Part shown: one piece after another, positions 8,322 through 17,292 of the stretch
How the letters are laid out: each line of letters begins with the position of its first letter
Position numbering within the stretch: position 1 is the stretch's first letter
Assembly: GCA_018266255.1 (NCBI GenBank)
Contig: JAFEAT010000020.1
Location: 1-64,000 of the forward strand
DNA: 64,000 nucleotides
Origin: Cyanobacteria bacterium SZAS-4
GTDB taxonomy: Bacteria; Cyanobacteriota; Vampirovibrionia; Obscuribacterales; Obscuribacteraceae
Direction of reading: 5' to 3'
Notes under the pieces: model-generated
What the model was told of the DNA's origin: nothing
Databases searched by the model: none
What the model saw: the letters and a program-made list of their open reading frames with translations, nothing else
Position numbers and translations under genes: made by a program

Positions 8322-8726
8322 CTAAGCAGATTTTTCCATGTCTTCAAGCACGCCAGGATAGATTTCGAAAGCAGGCTTGAGCACCGGCAGAAGTGCCAGC
8401 GCTTTGTTCACTTGTCCCTTCGACTGCATCTTTCCGGTTAGCAAAGCAAGGGCTGGGTTTTCTTTTCCGAGCCAGAAGTGGTGTGCAACGTCGGCCTTCA
8501 TGAACATCTCAACGTCTGGTTTGAGTTCATTGTGACCGATGCTCACCTTTATCTCTTTGCCATCGCTGCCATCAACTGTTACCCATCCATCAGGATCTTT
8601 GTAATGGAAACGGACTATCAGTCTAGATTGCAGCAATCTATTCGACATGTTTTGGTCAGCTTTGATCCGAGACCAAAGTTCTTCCATGACTGCGTATAAG
8701 TGTTGTGTGTTAGTAAATCTGGACAT
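8322..8726 (-). CDS. SCP2 sterol-binding domain protein
   Basis: 134 residues forming a single SCP2-type lipid-binding domain. The typical end of the family is visible: DVEMFMKADVAHHFWLGK, then ALALLTGKMQSKGQV and a C-terminal helix after LLPVLKPAF. These domains form a hydrophobic tunnel for lipids or acyl groups. The start ATG follows AGGGGGG. It stands alone downstream of the TPR-zinc gene on the same strand, with 302 bases between them. Confidence 0.8.
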   Translation of the reverse strand: MSRFTNTQHLYAVMEELWSRIKADQNMSNRLLQSRLIVRFHYKDPDGWVTVDGSDGKEIKVSIGHNELKPDVEMFMKADVAHHFWLGKENPALALLTGKMQSKGQVNKALALLPVLKPAFEIYPGVLEDMEKSA

Positions 8727-9028
8727 TCGTAAACCCCCCTGATATCTACACTATCACAACAACGCAATATGAGTAATGGCGAAAACCCTGACCTGGTTGC
8801 CTTCGCAGACACGAGTCGCTGTCGGATCGATCCTTCTACTGTCGCATGGATCAATTTTAGGAATCTGTTTCGGAAAAGACGGGGCCCTATCACTGTTTGT
8901 TGCACCGCATTAAATGGCAGGTTAACAGTCCGGCTGTCAACGCTAGGCGTCCGCTTTCGCAGACTCTGACAGCGTTTAGCGTTTTTAATAACGCCGTCCT
9001 GAGTGTCGCTAAAACCCGTTTGGCGGTA
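8727..9028. other. Intergenic stretch with inverted repeats
   Basis: About 300 bases between two minus-strand genes. It contains AACGCTA...TAGCGTT around 8939-8984 and the nearby pair TGTCA/TGACA, which can form nested hairpins followed on the plus strand by TTTT. No gene is visible. The promoter of the SCP2 gene should be at its low-coordinate end. Confidence 0.4.
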
Positions 9029-10375
9029 TTAGTGAAACCGTTTTGGTTCCGAGTCACTCGACGAACTTGCCTTGGCGTTACTTATTTCGTCGTGCAAAAG
9101 TCGAATCATCGGGTGGTTTGGATTTAGCCGCTTAGCTCGTTCGATTGAAGCTTGAGCTTCATCGAACCTCTTTAGTTTAAGGAACGCCTGGGCTTGTCCG
9201 AGCGGAAAAGTCGGATCGTTTGGACTCAAATTCTCTCCAGCACCAAATTGGTTGAGAGCTTTTTCCGGATCTGTCTCAAGGTAATGAAGTCCCATTCCGA
9301 ATCGTGCAGCCGCGAAGTTAGGATACTTGTTGACGATTTCCTGGTATAGCGCTTCTACCTTTTCTGCCGGGGTGTCACCGGAAAGACGAGCAATGTCGCA
9401 GCGCATCAGTTCCGCTTCCTGCCAGTCTTTTCGGCCGCTTGTTGACAGGGCGCGATTGACTAGCTGCTCCGCTTCTCTGACAAGGTTGATGGCAGAGGGA
9501 GAGCTGACACGATACTTATGCAACATCAGTTCTGCCTTGCATAGCAAACCAGATGGATCTCCTGGGCGCTGATCTAGGTGAGCGTCGATGATGGCCTCGC
9601 AAATTCCTGATTTGTCTCCGGCGAGCAATCCACTCACCACAGTCAACAGATTCGGTTCGCCTCCGAATTGCTGCAAAGCCAGCTTGGCCGCAGCTGCAGC
9701 GTCTTCGAAGTTGCCTGCGGAAGTGTAACCGTTGATCGATCGGATGAAGTAATCAACGTCAACTTTGTCTTCGTCGCGAATGTCTTCCTGCGAGACAATC
9801 CGATAATTTTCTCCGTCGAACCAGAGCAGCGAATATCTTTTGTGCGGATCGAAGCCGAACGTAAGGCTTCTCACAATCAAATCTTCGCCTGACTCTTTGA
9901 CGAAGTGGTGATAGTCGACAAACAGCATCTCCAGTGGTGCGCCACACAAGTCGCACTTTTGATCGCTTGGTTGCACGGAAGACGCCGAAAGCAGCGCCCA
10001 GGCGATGAAATCCCAGACAGTGCGGTAAAATTTCACACCCTCCAGCCCGATCAATGTTTTGTCGGTGGAGGTGTCACCACAGGTCTGACACTTCGAGGTG
10101 CGGATCAGCATGTCTACGAGTGGCTCGCCAGCTTTTGCAAGCGCCAGGGTTTTCCCTCGCACTTCGATGCTGGTTTTGTTTGCCGCAACGATCAGGCTCG
10201 GCGTCGTGCGGTCAGAATTGGTAAGAAAGACTTTTCGAATCCAATAAATTGCTTTAGCAGCGCTTCCCGGATTACTGTCAGACATGTAGGCGATCGCGGC
10301 GTCGAGTTGAGCATTTACATCGCCTTCTTGCGCTTCCAGCTCAATCCTCGCCAGAGTTTCGGCACCATCGTTCAT
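9029..10375 (-). CDS. TPR protein with zinc-ribbon cysteines
   Basis: 448 residues, no signal peptide. A helical start (EARARIELEAQEGD-like Sel1/TPR pattern) is followed by two Cys pairs, CQTCGD near 96 and CDLCGA near 140, spaced like a split zinc ribbon. A small alpha/beta region with WFDGENYRIVSQEDI follows, and the second half is TPR repeats (about 210-440: EALYQEIVNKYPNFAAARFG, ALNQFGAGENLSPNDPTFPL, DEAQASIERAKRLNPNHPM). It is probably a cytoplasmic scaffold. The start ATG follows AAGGA. No pathway partner is apparent. Confidence 0.8.
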   Translation of the reverse strand: MNDGAETLARIELEAQEGDVNAQLDAAIAYMSDSNPGSAAKAIYWIRKVFLTNSDRTTPSLIVAANKTSIEVRGKTLALAKAGEPLVDMLIRTSKCQTCGDTSTDKTLIGLEGVKFYRTVWDFIAWALLSASSVQPSDQKCDLCGAPLEMLFVDYHHFVKESGEDLIVRSLTFGFDPHKRYSLLWFDGENYRIVSQEDIRDEDKVDVDYFIRSINGYTSAGNFEDAAAAAKLALQQFGGEPNLLTVVSGLLAGDKSGICEAIIDAHLDQRPGDPSGLLCKAELMLHKYRVSSPSAINLVREAEQLVNRALSTSGRKDWQEAELMRCDIARLSGDTPAEKVEALYQEIVNKYPNFAAARFGMGLHYLETDPEKALNQFGAGENLSPNDPTFPLGQAQAFLKLKRFDEAQASIERAKRLNPNHPMIRLLHDEISNAKASSSSDSEPKRFH

Positions 10376-10466
10376 CGTACTTATTCCTTCAATTTAAGTT
10401 CGACATCATTACAAGCTAAATTACACCTTTCGACGGAGCGTTTCGAGTTCCATAATAATAAGAAAA

Positions 10467-10892
10467 CTATCGATCGCGACCGCACCAATAGACCCATAGA
10501 ATGAAGACAAGTTGGAACGGAAGGCGCCACCAGAGAAGTTCGTGAGGCATTCCAAAATCGATGCTGTTAACCGCCATATTCACATTGGCCGGAAAAACCG
10601 CAATCAGTAGAGCGATTAATCCATATGACGCCCATCGTCTCAGGCGCGGTATGAGAAGACCCACCCCACCGGCTATTTCGCAAACTCCACTCAGATTAAT
10701 GAGGAAATTTGGGAACGGCAAATAGTCAGGCATTATTTCCTGATACATGTATGGATTTTGAAAATGCATCCAGCCAGCGAAGACGAAAAAAATCGCAGCA
10801 AACAACGTCGCCAAGTTTTTCAAGGCGGCCGAGAATTTCCTGAGACGTGATTTGTTTTCTTCCATGTTCGACAATGATACCTGTTTTTCCAT
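10467..10892 (-). CDS. DoxX-family membrane protein
   Basis: 141 residues with four membrane segments typical of DoxX proteins: FAAIFFVFAGWMHF, LINLSGVCEIAGGVGLL, ASYGLIALLIAVFPANVNM and the final FQLVFILWVYW. The motifs FVFAGWMHFQNP and GVCEIAGGVGLLIPRLRR are characteristic. Relatives are linked to quinone- or thiol-related redox functions, but the exact activity is unknown. The start could be the methionine at residue 1 or at residue 10; neither has a strong ribosome site. It is divergent from the OsmC gene. Confidence 0.85.
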   Translation of the reverse strand: MEKQVSLSNMEENKSRLRKFSAALKNLATLFAAIFFVFAGWMHFQNPYMYQEIMPDYLPFPNFLINLSGVCEIAGGVGLLIPRLRRWASYGLIALLIAVFPANVNMAVNSIDFGMPHELLWWRLPFQLVFILWVYWCGRDR

Positions 10893-11177
10893 TTCTCGTG
10901 ATTTGGTATCGCATGTCGAAAAGAGATTTGAGTGCTTTTCGTTTCCGTAGAAAATACGATGCCACTATATACGGTATCATCACCGTAAACGCCATTATAG
11001 TTGAGTTGTACGGACGGTAACTTTGAGACATTAGCAAAGTCTGATCATTTCGCCATTGTTCGCAATCGGCTGTTAAGCTGTGCGCACGTTGATGGAACAG
11101 CTATGACCTGTTCGCAGCGGGCAGTGTATGCGACCTTCTTGTCGCACAAATTCGCACTCTACACTAAGGAGAGACCA
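10893..11177. other. Divergent promoter region of doxX-like and osmC-like genes
   Basis: 285 bases without a supported gene. An open frame runs into osmC from 11001, but homology and the ribosome site place the OsmC start at 11178. Divergence of two redox-related genes suggests shared control. Confidence 0.35.
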
Positions 11178-11615
11178 ATGAAACGTAAAGCATCAGCAGT
11201 ATGGCAAGGTGGATTGAAAGACGGTAAAGGCACAATCTCGACAGACAGCGGCGTGTTGTCAAACACCCAATACTCATTCGGAACTCGTTTCGAAGAAGGC
11301 AAAGGAACTAACCCAGAAGAATTGATCGCAGCAGCTCACGCTGGTTGCTTCTCGATGGCTCTTTCCGCTCAGCTCGGCGAAGCTAAGTTGACTGCAGAAA
11401 GCATCAACACAACCTCAACTGTCACTCTTGAAAAAGATGAAAAAGGTTTTGCTGTCACCGAAGTGCACTTGGACGTCGTTTGCAGAATCCCTGGAGCTGA
11501 CGAAAAGGCTTTCATGACAGCAGCAGACAATGCTAAGACTGGTTGCCCAATTTCACGTTTGTTCAATGCCAAAATCACAATGAACGCACGTTTGGAAACT
11601 AAAGCGGCTGTATAA
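11178..11615 (+). CDS. osmC: OsmC-family peroxiredoxin
   Basis: Thiol peroxidase of 145 residues that reduces organic hydroperoxides in the cytoplasm, usually as a dimer. The OsmC hallmarks are present: NPEELIAAAHAGCFSMAL with the first catalytic Cys and NAKTGCPISRLF with the second. Start MKRKASAVWQGGLKDGKG matches the family start, and AAGGAGAG lies 7 bases before the ATG. A clear terminator follows. The gene is divergent from a DoxX-like gene. Confidence 0.93.
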   Translation: MKRKASAVWQGGLKDGKGTISTDSGVLSNTQYSFGTRFEEGKGTNPEELIAAAHAGCFSMALSAQLGEAKLTAESINTTSTVTLEKDEKGFAVTEVHLDVVCRIPGADEKAFMTAADNAKTGCPISRLFNAKITMNARLETKAAV

Positions 11616-11657
11616 GCGCTAAGCGGCAGCCCAAGCGAGCGACCGCAGATGAATTGC

Positions 11658-11690
11658 AAAGAGGGTTGCCAGTCTGGCAGCCCTCTTTTG
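11658..11690 (+). terminator. Rho-independent terminator after osmC
   Basis: AGAGGGTTGCCA, loop GTC, TGGCAGCCCTCT (one G-U pair), then TTTT. It ends the osmC transcript. Confidence 0.85.
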
Positions 11691-11831
11691 TTAAATGGAT
11701 AAGCTTTGAGAACCCAGGAAGCCCTATTGGCGGTTGGGCGGCATTAATTTCGACGGGGTACCCCTCAGGTGAGGTATAGCGTATGGATGAGCCGCTGGTT
11801 ATGCTGTTTGAGTAGTCCCCGGAGCTCATCA

Positions 11832-12182
11832 ATGAACAATTTCGCCTCGCAATCGGACGCGCCGAGCAGCACCCTGAAAGAGGAAGCTCAGCTGTCACGA
11901 AAAGTCAAGATTGCGATTCGCGAAAACGGGCATGAACACACGGATGTTGCTTTCGCCCTCGTGCAGCTGGGGGATTTTTATTTCAGTGAAGAGCGTTTCG
12001 TAGACAGCAGCGACGCGTTCAAGCGAGCCGTCGATATCTACGAAGTTCTTGGCGAAGGACATCAGCTTTTGACTGCCATGGCTATGCGCAGCATGTCCAA
12101 CTCTTTGATCATGCAAGGAAAATACGCGGAAGGTATGGCGATGAACGCTAACGCACGCGAATTGATCCTGAGCTATCAATAG
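11832..12182 (+). CDS. Small TPR protein
   Basis: 116 residues, no signal. Tetratricopeptide pattern of the kinesin-light-chain type: HTDVAFALVQLGDFYFSEER, FVDSSDAFKRAVDIYEVLGE and MAMRSMSNSLIMQGKYAEGM. The ATG at 11832 lies 7 bases after GGAG; an open frame begins at 11769 but lacks a ribosome site. It is probably a cytoplasmic protein-interaction module. No conserved neighbour suggests its partner. Confidence 0.7.
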   Translation: MNNFASQSDAPSSTLKEEAQLSRKVKIAIRENGHEHTDVAFALVQLGDFYFSEERFVDSSDAFKRAVDIYEVLGEGHQLLTAMAMRSMSNSLIMQGKYAEGMAMNANARELILSYQ

Positions 12183-12343
12183 TTTATTAGTGGGTGAAGC
12201 TATACTCGCAACGCAGAAGGTCATTTCGCGGGCCTTATATTTTTGTGCTTAATTTGATGCACGTTTGCATTTGCCCTCTTCAGTTTTTGAAAAGAGGTAT
12301 AGAATACTTGTTAGAGCGAACGTGATTATTCGAGGATAAGTCT

Positions 12344-12751
12344 TTGCAGAAAGCTGCCCGACTTCTGAATATAAAATGCAATATCAACCGCGTGTTGCGG
12401 CTGGTTGCGGCATTTGTATTGATCTTCGCTGCGTTTCCAAACTCGGCTAGCTGTGCCGCTCGGGTCGAATCAAGTGCCATGGCAACACACAGTTGTTGCG
12501 CACCGTCTGCAACATCATGCGATACGGCGGTGATGTCTAAAGGTTGTTGCTGTAAAGCTGCTCCGATAGATCGTGCCGCATCTCCTGGTTTGATCGCATC
12601 ATCGACAACCCCGTTCTTCTCAGTCGCGACACTGCCCGACACCCCGCTTCCAGCGAGGTTCTATGCGCAGTCTGTCGTTTTGCGCGATAGCGTCATTGCC
12701 ACTGCATCGCCGCCGAAAAAATACATTTTCTATCGTGCACTTTTGATTTAA
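12344..12751 (+). CDS. Small Cys-rich secreted protein, putative metal binder
   Basis: 135 residues starting at TTG, which follows GAGGATAAG. A signal peptide (about 15-40, LRLVAAFVLIFAAFPNSASC) is followed by a cysteine cluster HSCCAPSATSC and KGCCCKAAP (about 50-75), then a Ser/Pro-rich tail ending in YIFYRALLI. The Cys cluster and the position 84 bases before a Csp-like copper protein suggest a role in copper or other soft-metal binding in the envelope. The CCxxxxxxC spacing does not match a family I can name. Confidence 0.6.
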   Translation: MQKAARLLNIKCNINRVLRLVAAFVLIFAAFPNSASCAARVESSAMATHSCCAPSATSCDTAVMSKGCCCKAAPIDRAASPGLIASSTTPFFSVATLPDTPLPARFYAQSVVLRDSVIATASPPKKYIFYRALLI

Positions 12752-12835
12752 AGAGTTTCTTGAATCCGGAAATTATTTACTGGTTTGCGAACAGCGAGCT
12801 GTCTCCGTTCGCAAAAATTCAAGGAGTGTTTAAAT

Positions 12836-13246
12836 ATGAAAGCTATATCGTCAAAGTTTTTGATGTTCGCACTTATGCTTATGTCGTTTGTTTCGTTCGT
12901 GAATGTTGTACCAGCATTCGCGGGAATGGCAGGAATGGAGGCTTGTATAAAGAACTGCAGTAGCTGTTCCACGGCGTGCGACAAAGCGCTAGCGGTAGAG
13001 AAAGCGAAAGGGAAAGCGGCTTCTGCCGAACTAACAAAAGTTCTCGCCGACTGCGCCGCAATATGCAAGACAAGCGAAGGTATGCTCACACGCGGATCAG
13101 AATTTCATCCGAAAGTTTGCAAAGTCTGTGCCGAAATTTGCGCCAAATGTGCCGAGCTTTGTGAGAAATCGAAAGACAAAGCTTTGCAAGATTGCGCCAA
13201 GGAATGCCGCAAGTGTGAGGACTCCTGCAAGAAAATGGCAAGCTGA
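12836..13246 (+). CDS. Four-helix-bundle copper-binding (Csp-like) protein, exported
   Basis: 136 residues. A signal peptide (1-30, MFALMLMSFVSFVNVVPAFA) precedes a compact helical domain with regularly spaced cysteines: CIKNCSSCSTAC, DCAAIC, CKVCAEICAKCAELC and DCAKECRKCEDSC. This is the pattern of copper storage proteins (Csp/DUF326), which line the core of a four-helix bundle with thiolates and bind many Cu(I) ions. Exported Csp1-type proteins are known. AAGGAG lies 10 bases before the ATG; a longer frame from 12785 has no such site. Its neighbours (Cys-rich secreted protein, CopA) support copper handling. Confidence 0.88.
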   Translation: MKAISSKFLMFALMLMSFVSFVNVVPAFAGMAGMEACIKNCSSCSTACDKALAVEKAKGKAASAELTKVLADCAAICKTSEGMLTRGSEFHPKVCKVCAEICAKCAELCEKSKDKALQDCAKECRKCEDSCKKMAS

Positions 13247-13280
13247 TTAGCTGAGAAATGATTGCATTCGTTGCATGCTT

Positions 13281-13330
13281 GAGCGCATGTTTGAATGTAT
13301 CATCTGAGTGCCTGTTTGAATGCATAGTCT
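13281..13330. repeat. Two adjacent 25-bp imperfect direct repeats
   Basis: 13281-13305 and 13306-13330 differ at five positions and share the core TGTTTGAATG. A weaker third unit may precede them at 13256. They lie just after the Csp-like gene and just before the hairpin at 13339. Confidence 0.65.
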
Positions 13331-13338
13331 AAGTCCTG

Positions 13339-13366
13339 GATGGGGCGCGGGAAACCGCGTCTCATC
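13339..13366. other. 12-bp hairpin with GAAA tetraloop
   Basis: GATGGGGCGCGG, GAAA, CCGCGTCTCATC: twelve pairs including two G-U, closed by a GNRA tetraloop. The G-U pairs form only in the plus-strand RNA, so it is meant to be read as plus-strand RNA. Only a short TTGC follows, so it may be a transcript end or a leader element of the DUF3370 gene. Confidence 0.6.
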
Positions 13367-13527
13367 TTGCCGACCGGCGTGTCTGGTGTCTAAACCTAAA
13401 CCCGGTCAGCGTAGGATATAATCTGACATTATCGACCAAGTTAGCTTGGCTGAGATTGCTTATCGACTCTACATCTACGGTGGATTGACTTACGAATTGC
13501 ACCAAATATAGTGCCAGTCTAATTGCG

Positions 13528-14883
13528 TTGCTGGTGCTCGCCATGCAAATGGCCTCAGCCGACGATGTGAAACCAGTGCCTGCCCAAATTGTCTCAGAGC
13601 AAATGGAAATTAGGGCGCTGCCGGGAAAATTGAATTCGATTCCGATGTTCAACAGCAACAGTCCAGAGGTTGTGCAGAACGAAGGCATCTTGCTGTCTAC
13701 TTTTCCGCCGAAAGGAATGAAGTTTCCTGCAGCGCACTTAAATCATTCTTTTAATGGTGCATTCGATATTTTCTTTCACCACATTTCCAATGGGATGCTG
13801 ACCAAATCGAACAAGACGATCTTTATCGGAATAGTTGCTCACAATCCAAATATTCAGAATGCGGTGGTTCGCATCGATCGCGCGGCGACTTATTTGAGTC
13901 AACCTGATGCGCCGTTCAAAGCATTACCACCTAGTGCAGATAACACTCTAGGCGACGTTTATGCAGGTCCAGGAGATCGGGTGATGTCGGACTTCTTGCA
14001 CGAAAAAGCCAACGATCCAATTTGGCCGCCGACGATTGTCATTCCTCCCCATCACACTCGCATAATCGCTGCATTTCCAATTCCGATTAAGACCCTGGTG
14101 CCGCCGATCAACGGACTTTCTGGACTAATCGCTGCAAGCACCAGTCAACCGATTTATTTGGCGTCCCTCGCGCTTTACGGGAAACCGGATGGCGACATTG
14201 AAGATGTTCCAGAACTAGCTGAGTGGGACAAAACACTGCACGAAAGCGACCTGGTTCATCCGCGAGAGAAGGTGCCGACTGAGCCCGATACGAAGGCAAG
14301 CATCGTCTACGGACGAGTTTCTGGCGTTTCTAATGGAACGGTGTGGAGTGGTTCGATCACCGATGGACCGAACGAGAAATTTCTTTCAGTGAAGCCGGGC
14401 ACCAGGCTTTCTTATCCAATCAGCTCGATCGAACAAGGCACATTTGGCACCGGGCAGATTCAGAGTGCGGATATGTTGGTGCACTATCCAGACACAGCGC
14501 ACCATTCGCATGGCAATTACGGAGTTCACTATGCGTTGCAAATTCCGCTGCATAACACCAATGATATTGAAACGGTCGTCACAATGCATCTGCAAACACC
14601 GTTGAAGAGCGATCAACCAAAAAACGAATTGCAGTTCTACGATTCACCCTCCACGAGAGTGTTTTATCGAGGTACAGTGCGGGCTCGCTACTTGAACGAT
14701 GACGGGCAAAACTGCGATAAGTACACGCACCTTGTAGAAAATAGAGGCGAACGTAGTGGACCGATAGTGCAATTTCTTTTGAAAGCGGGCGAGCAAAGAA
14801 ATGTGGCGCTTGACCTGTACTATCCACCTGACGCGACACCACCGCAGGTGCTAACTATTAAAGCGTTTCCACTCACCCACTAA
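13528..14883 (+). CDS. DUF3370 protein, exported
   Basis: About 451 residues of the DUF3370 family, which I know mainly from cyanobacteria; function unknown. The family opening is recognisable: IRALPGKLNSIPMFNSNSPE, then EGILLSTFPPKG and AHLNHSFNGAFDIFFHHI. The middle carries PPHHTRIIAAFPIP and the end a beta-rich domain. A signal sequence is evident (SLIALLVLAMQMASADD), but it begins before the only standard start in the open frame (TTG 13528), leaving a hydrophobic core of just seven residues. The true start may be a non-standard codon such as ATT 13522 or ACG upstream. The 3' end overlaps the convergent copA by 11 bases. Confidence 0.75.
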   Translation: MLVLAMQMASADDVKPVPAQIVSEQMEIRALPGKLNSIPMFNSNSPEVVQNEGILLSTFPPKGMKFPAAHLNHSFNGAFDIFFHHISNGMLTKSNKTIFIGIVAHNPNIQNAVVRIDRAATYLSQPDAPFKALPPSADNTLGDVYAGPGDRVMSDFLHEKANDPIWPPTIVIPPHHTRIIAAFPIPIKTLVPPINGLSGLIAASTSQPIYLASLALYGKPDGDIEDVPELAEWDKTLHESDLVHPREKVPTEPDTKASIVYGRVSGVSNGTVWSGSITDGPNEKFLSVKPGTRLSYPISSIEQGTFGTGQIQSADMLVHYPDTAHHSHGNYGVHYALQIPLHNTNDIETVVTMHLQTPLKSDQPKNELQFYDSPSTRVFYRGTVRARYLNDDGQNCDKYTHLVENRGERSGPIVQFLLKAGEQRNVALDLYYPPDATPPQVLTIKAFPLTH

Positions 14884-17224
14884 GTTTGCTTGACTGCAAA
14901 CGCAGTGAGTTAGCTATTACTGAAACCGAACTCAGGCTCATTGCGGCGCTTGCAATCATAGGATTGAGCAGGAGCCCGAGCGATGGATAGAGCACGCCTG
15001 CTGCTAACGGAATCGCTAGCGCGTTGTAAATGAAGGCGAGGAAAAGATTTTGTCTGATGTTTGCAAGCAACAGATGACTGAGTGTTATTGCTCGTTCTAC
15101 ACCTCGCAGATCACCATGTACTAGCACGATGCCGGATGCTTCAAGAGCGATGTCTGAGCCAGTATCCATGGCAATGCCGACGTCAGCGGCGCTGAGCGCT
15201 GGTGCGTCGTTGATGCCGTCTCCAGCCATGGCGACGATGTGTTGCTCTGTTTGCAATGATTTGATGAAAGTTGCCTTATCGGTTGGGCTCAAACCAGCTT
15301 TTGATTCATCGATTCCAGCCTGCGCCGCGATAAAATCAACTGCTTGTTTCTGATCGCCACTAAGAATAATCGTCTTGATACCACGAGCTTTGAGTTCCTG
15401 TGCCGCCTGCTTGGCTGAGCTTTTAATCTTATCGCCAGCCGCCAAAATGCCGATCAGTTTTTCATCCGCTTTCAGATACATAAGCGTCGCGCCCTGCGAA
15501 GAAAGTTTCTTGACTTGCTCCTCGGCTGCCTTATCCAGAATGGTTTCATCGTCGGTGCCGCGCCCGAGAAAATATTTGACTCCGTCTATTTCTCCGGTGA
15601 CACCAAATCCGGTGAGGGCTCGGAACTTGTTCGGGGTTGAGAGATGTTGACCTTCGCCCTGAGATTGTTTCAAGATGGCGTATGCAAGCGGATGCTCGCT
15701 GCCTTGTTCCAGCGAGGCGGCAATCCGCAGCACGTCGAATTTTGACTTGACCTCGGATGTTTTGCCGTCAGTATCGGAACCTGTTATGGCAATTGTTTCC
15801 AAAAGCGTTGGTTTACCTTCAGTGATCGTTCCTGTTTTATCGACGACCAGAGTGTCGACTTTTGCCAGTCGTTGCAACACTTCTGCGTTGCGCACCAATA
15901 ATCCGCTCGAAGCTCCGCGGCCTACAGCCGCAATCACTGACATTGGAGCCGCGAGTCCCAATGCGCATGGACAAGCAACGATCAATACTGCAATTGAATT
16001 CATGACGGCGTTCGTGAGCGAGTGCGCAACAAAGAACCAGTACAAAAATGTTGCAATCGCGATGGCGATGACGGCAGGCACAAAATATTCCGCGACTTTA
16101 TCAACTTCCTTTTGCAAGGGGAGTCTGCTGCGCTGACCTTCATTCACGGCCTGGATGATGCGAGCTAACACAGTGTTGGAACCAATCTCTTTCGCTGTGA
16201 TGATGCAGCTTCCAGACAGGTTGATGGTGCCTGTGGTCATAGTGTCGCCGACTGTCTTGTCCAAAGGCAGCGGCTCGCCGGTAAGCATCGATTCATCGAC
16301 TGTACTTGTACCGTCTGATACCACTCCATCAACAGGAATTTTTTCGCCGGGTCGAACTCGCACCGAATCGCCCACCTTTATCTGCTCGATCGGCAAATCC
16401 TTTTCGCTTCCATCAGATTGTATAACTCGGGCTGTTTTAGGTGCGAGTGACAGCAGTTTGCGAATCGCATTGCCTGTTTGTTCGCGAGCACGCAGCTCAA
16501 GGACTTGTCCCAGCAACACCAAAGTAGTAATTGTGGCACCAGATTCGAAGTAGACCATCGAGTGCTCGCTCATCGAACCGCTCTGAAGTAAGTGCGGAAA
16601 AATCGTCACGACACTGCTGTATAAAAACGAAATGCCAATGCCCATGCCAATCAAAGTGAACATGTTTGGATTTCGATTCAGAATCGAATCCCAGGCTCGT
16701 TGAAAGAATGGAGAACCGCCGTACAGTAAAACCGGGATGGAGAGAACCATCTCGACCCAGGCAGATGTTTGCTGTTCGATCGGCAAGCGCACCGACGGAA
16801 TCATATCAGGCATACTCAATCCAAATAGAATAAGTGTGAAAATTGCACTGACTAGAAATCGACGCTGCATGTCGAGCAACTCTTTGTCTGGTGCGTTCGC
16901 ATCGATTGCGCTGATGTCTTTAGGTTCGAGTGCCATGCCGCACTTGGGGCAAGCTCCTGGTTTCAGCGACGAAACTTCAGGGTGCATGGGGCAAGTCCAT
17001 TCCGTTCCATGTTTCGCGTCCGGCACCATATCTGGTTGCGGCGACAAATACTTCCTCGGATCGTTATGAAATTTTTCGCGGCAACCGGGATGGCAAAAGT
17101 AATAGGTGGTGCCCTCGAAATCATCCGTCGGTGTTCCTTCCACAGGAATCACATCCATGCCGCACACAGGGTCGTGCATTGCAACGGATTCGTCTTTTAT
17201 GGACGTCGAAAGGGGGTCTTTCAT
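14873..17224 (-). CDS. copA: Copper-exporting P1B-type ATPase
   Basis: Membrane pump of 783 residues that hydrolyses ATP to move Cu(I) out of the cytoplasm. The N-terminus has a YHS domain (DPVCGMDV, TYYFCHPGCREKF) and a heavy-metal-binding CPMHPEV...CPKCGM segment in place of classical CxxC HMA domains. Then come eight membrane helices with CPC (about 418-420), the actuator TGEP loop, DKTGT with phospho-acceptor D462, and the hinge GDGINDAP. Cu(I)-specific residues YN in helix 7 and MxxSS in helix 8 (MSLSSVSVIANSLRL) are present. It is convergent with the DUF3370 gene and divergent from the POTRA/HEAT gene. The nearby Csp-like protein supports copper as substrate. Confidence 0.94.
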   Translation of the reverse strand: MKDPLSTSIKDESVAMHDPVCGMDVIPVEGTPTDDFEGTTYYFCHPGCREKFHNDPRKYLSPQPDMVPDAKHGTEWTCPMHPEVSSLKPGACPKCGMALEPKDISAIDANAPDKELLDMQRRFLVSAIFTLILFGLSMPDMIPSVRLPIEQQTSAWVEMVLSIPVLLYGGSPFFQRAWDSILNRNPNMFTLIGMGIGISFLYSSVVTIFPHLLQSGSMSEHSMVYFESGATITTLVLLGQVLELRAREQTGNAIRKLLSLAPKTARVIQSDGSEKDLPIEQIKVGDSVRVRPGEKIPVDGVVSDGTSTVDESMLTGEPLPLDKTVGDTMTTGTINLSGSCIITAKEIGSNTVLARIIQAVNEGQRSRLPLQKEVDKVAEYFVPAVIAIAIATFLYWFFVAHSLTNAVMNSIAVLIVACPCALGLAAPMSVIAAVGRGASSGLLVRNAEVLQRLAKVDTLVVDKTGTITEGKPTLLETIAITGSDTDGKTSEVKSKFDVLRIAASLEQGSEHPLAYAILKQSQGEGQHLSTPNKFRALTGFGVTGEIDGVKYFLGRGTDDETILDKAAEEQVKKLSSQGATLMYLKADEKLIGILAAGDKIKSSAKQAAQELKARGIKTIILSGDQKQAVDFIAAQAGIDESKAGLSPTDKATFIKSLQTEQHIVAMAGDGINDAPALSAADVGIAMDTGSDIALEASGIVLVHGDLRGVERAITLSHLLLANIRQNLFLAFIYNALAIPLAAGVLYPSLGLLLNPMIASAAMSLSSVSVIANSLRLQSSKLSG

Positions 17225-17292
17225 ATACTACGTTTGATTGGTTGCTGCTCACGCGTCGCGCGAGCATGCTAATAAATAGTACATGGAGTTTT

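Noticed and set aside
16930..17292. N-terminal extension of the POTRA/HEAT protein
   Set aside because: It lies antisense to copA, and the signal peptide begins at 17293 with a ribosome site.
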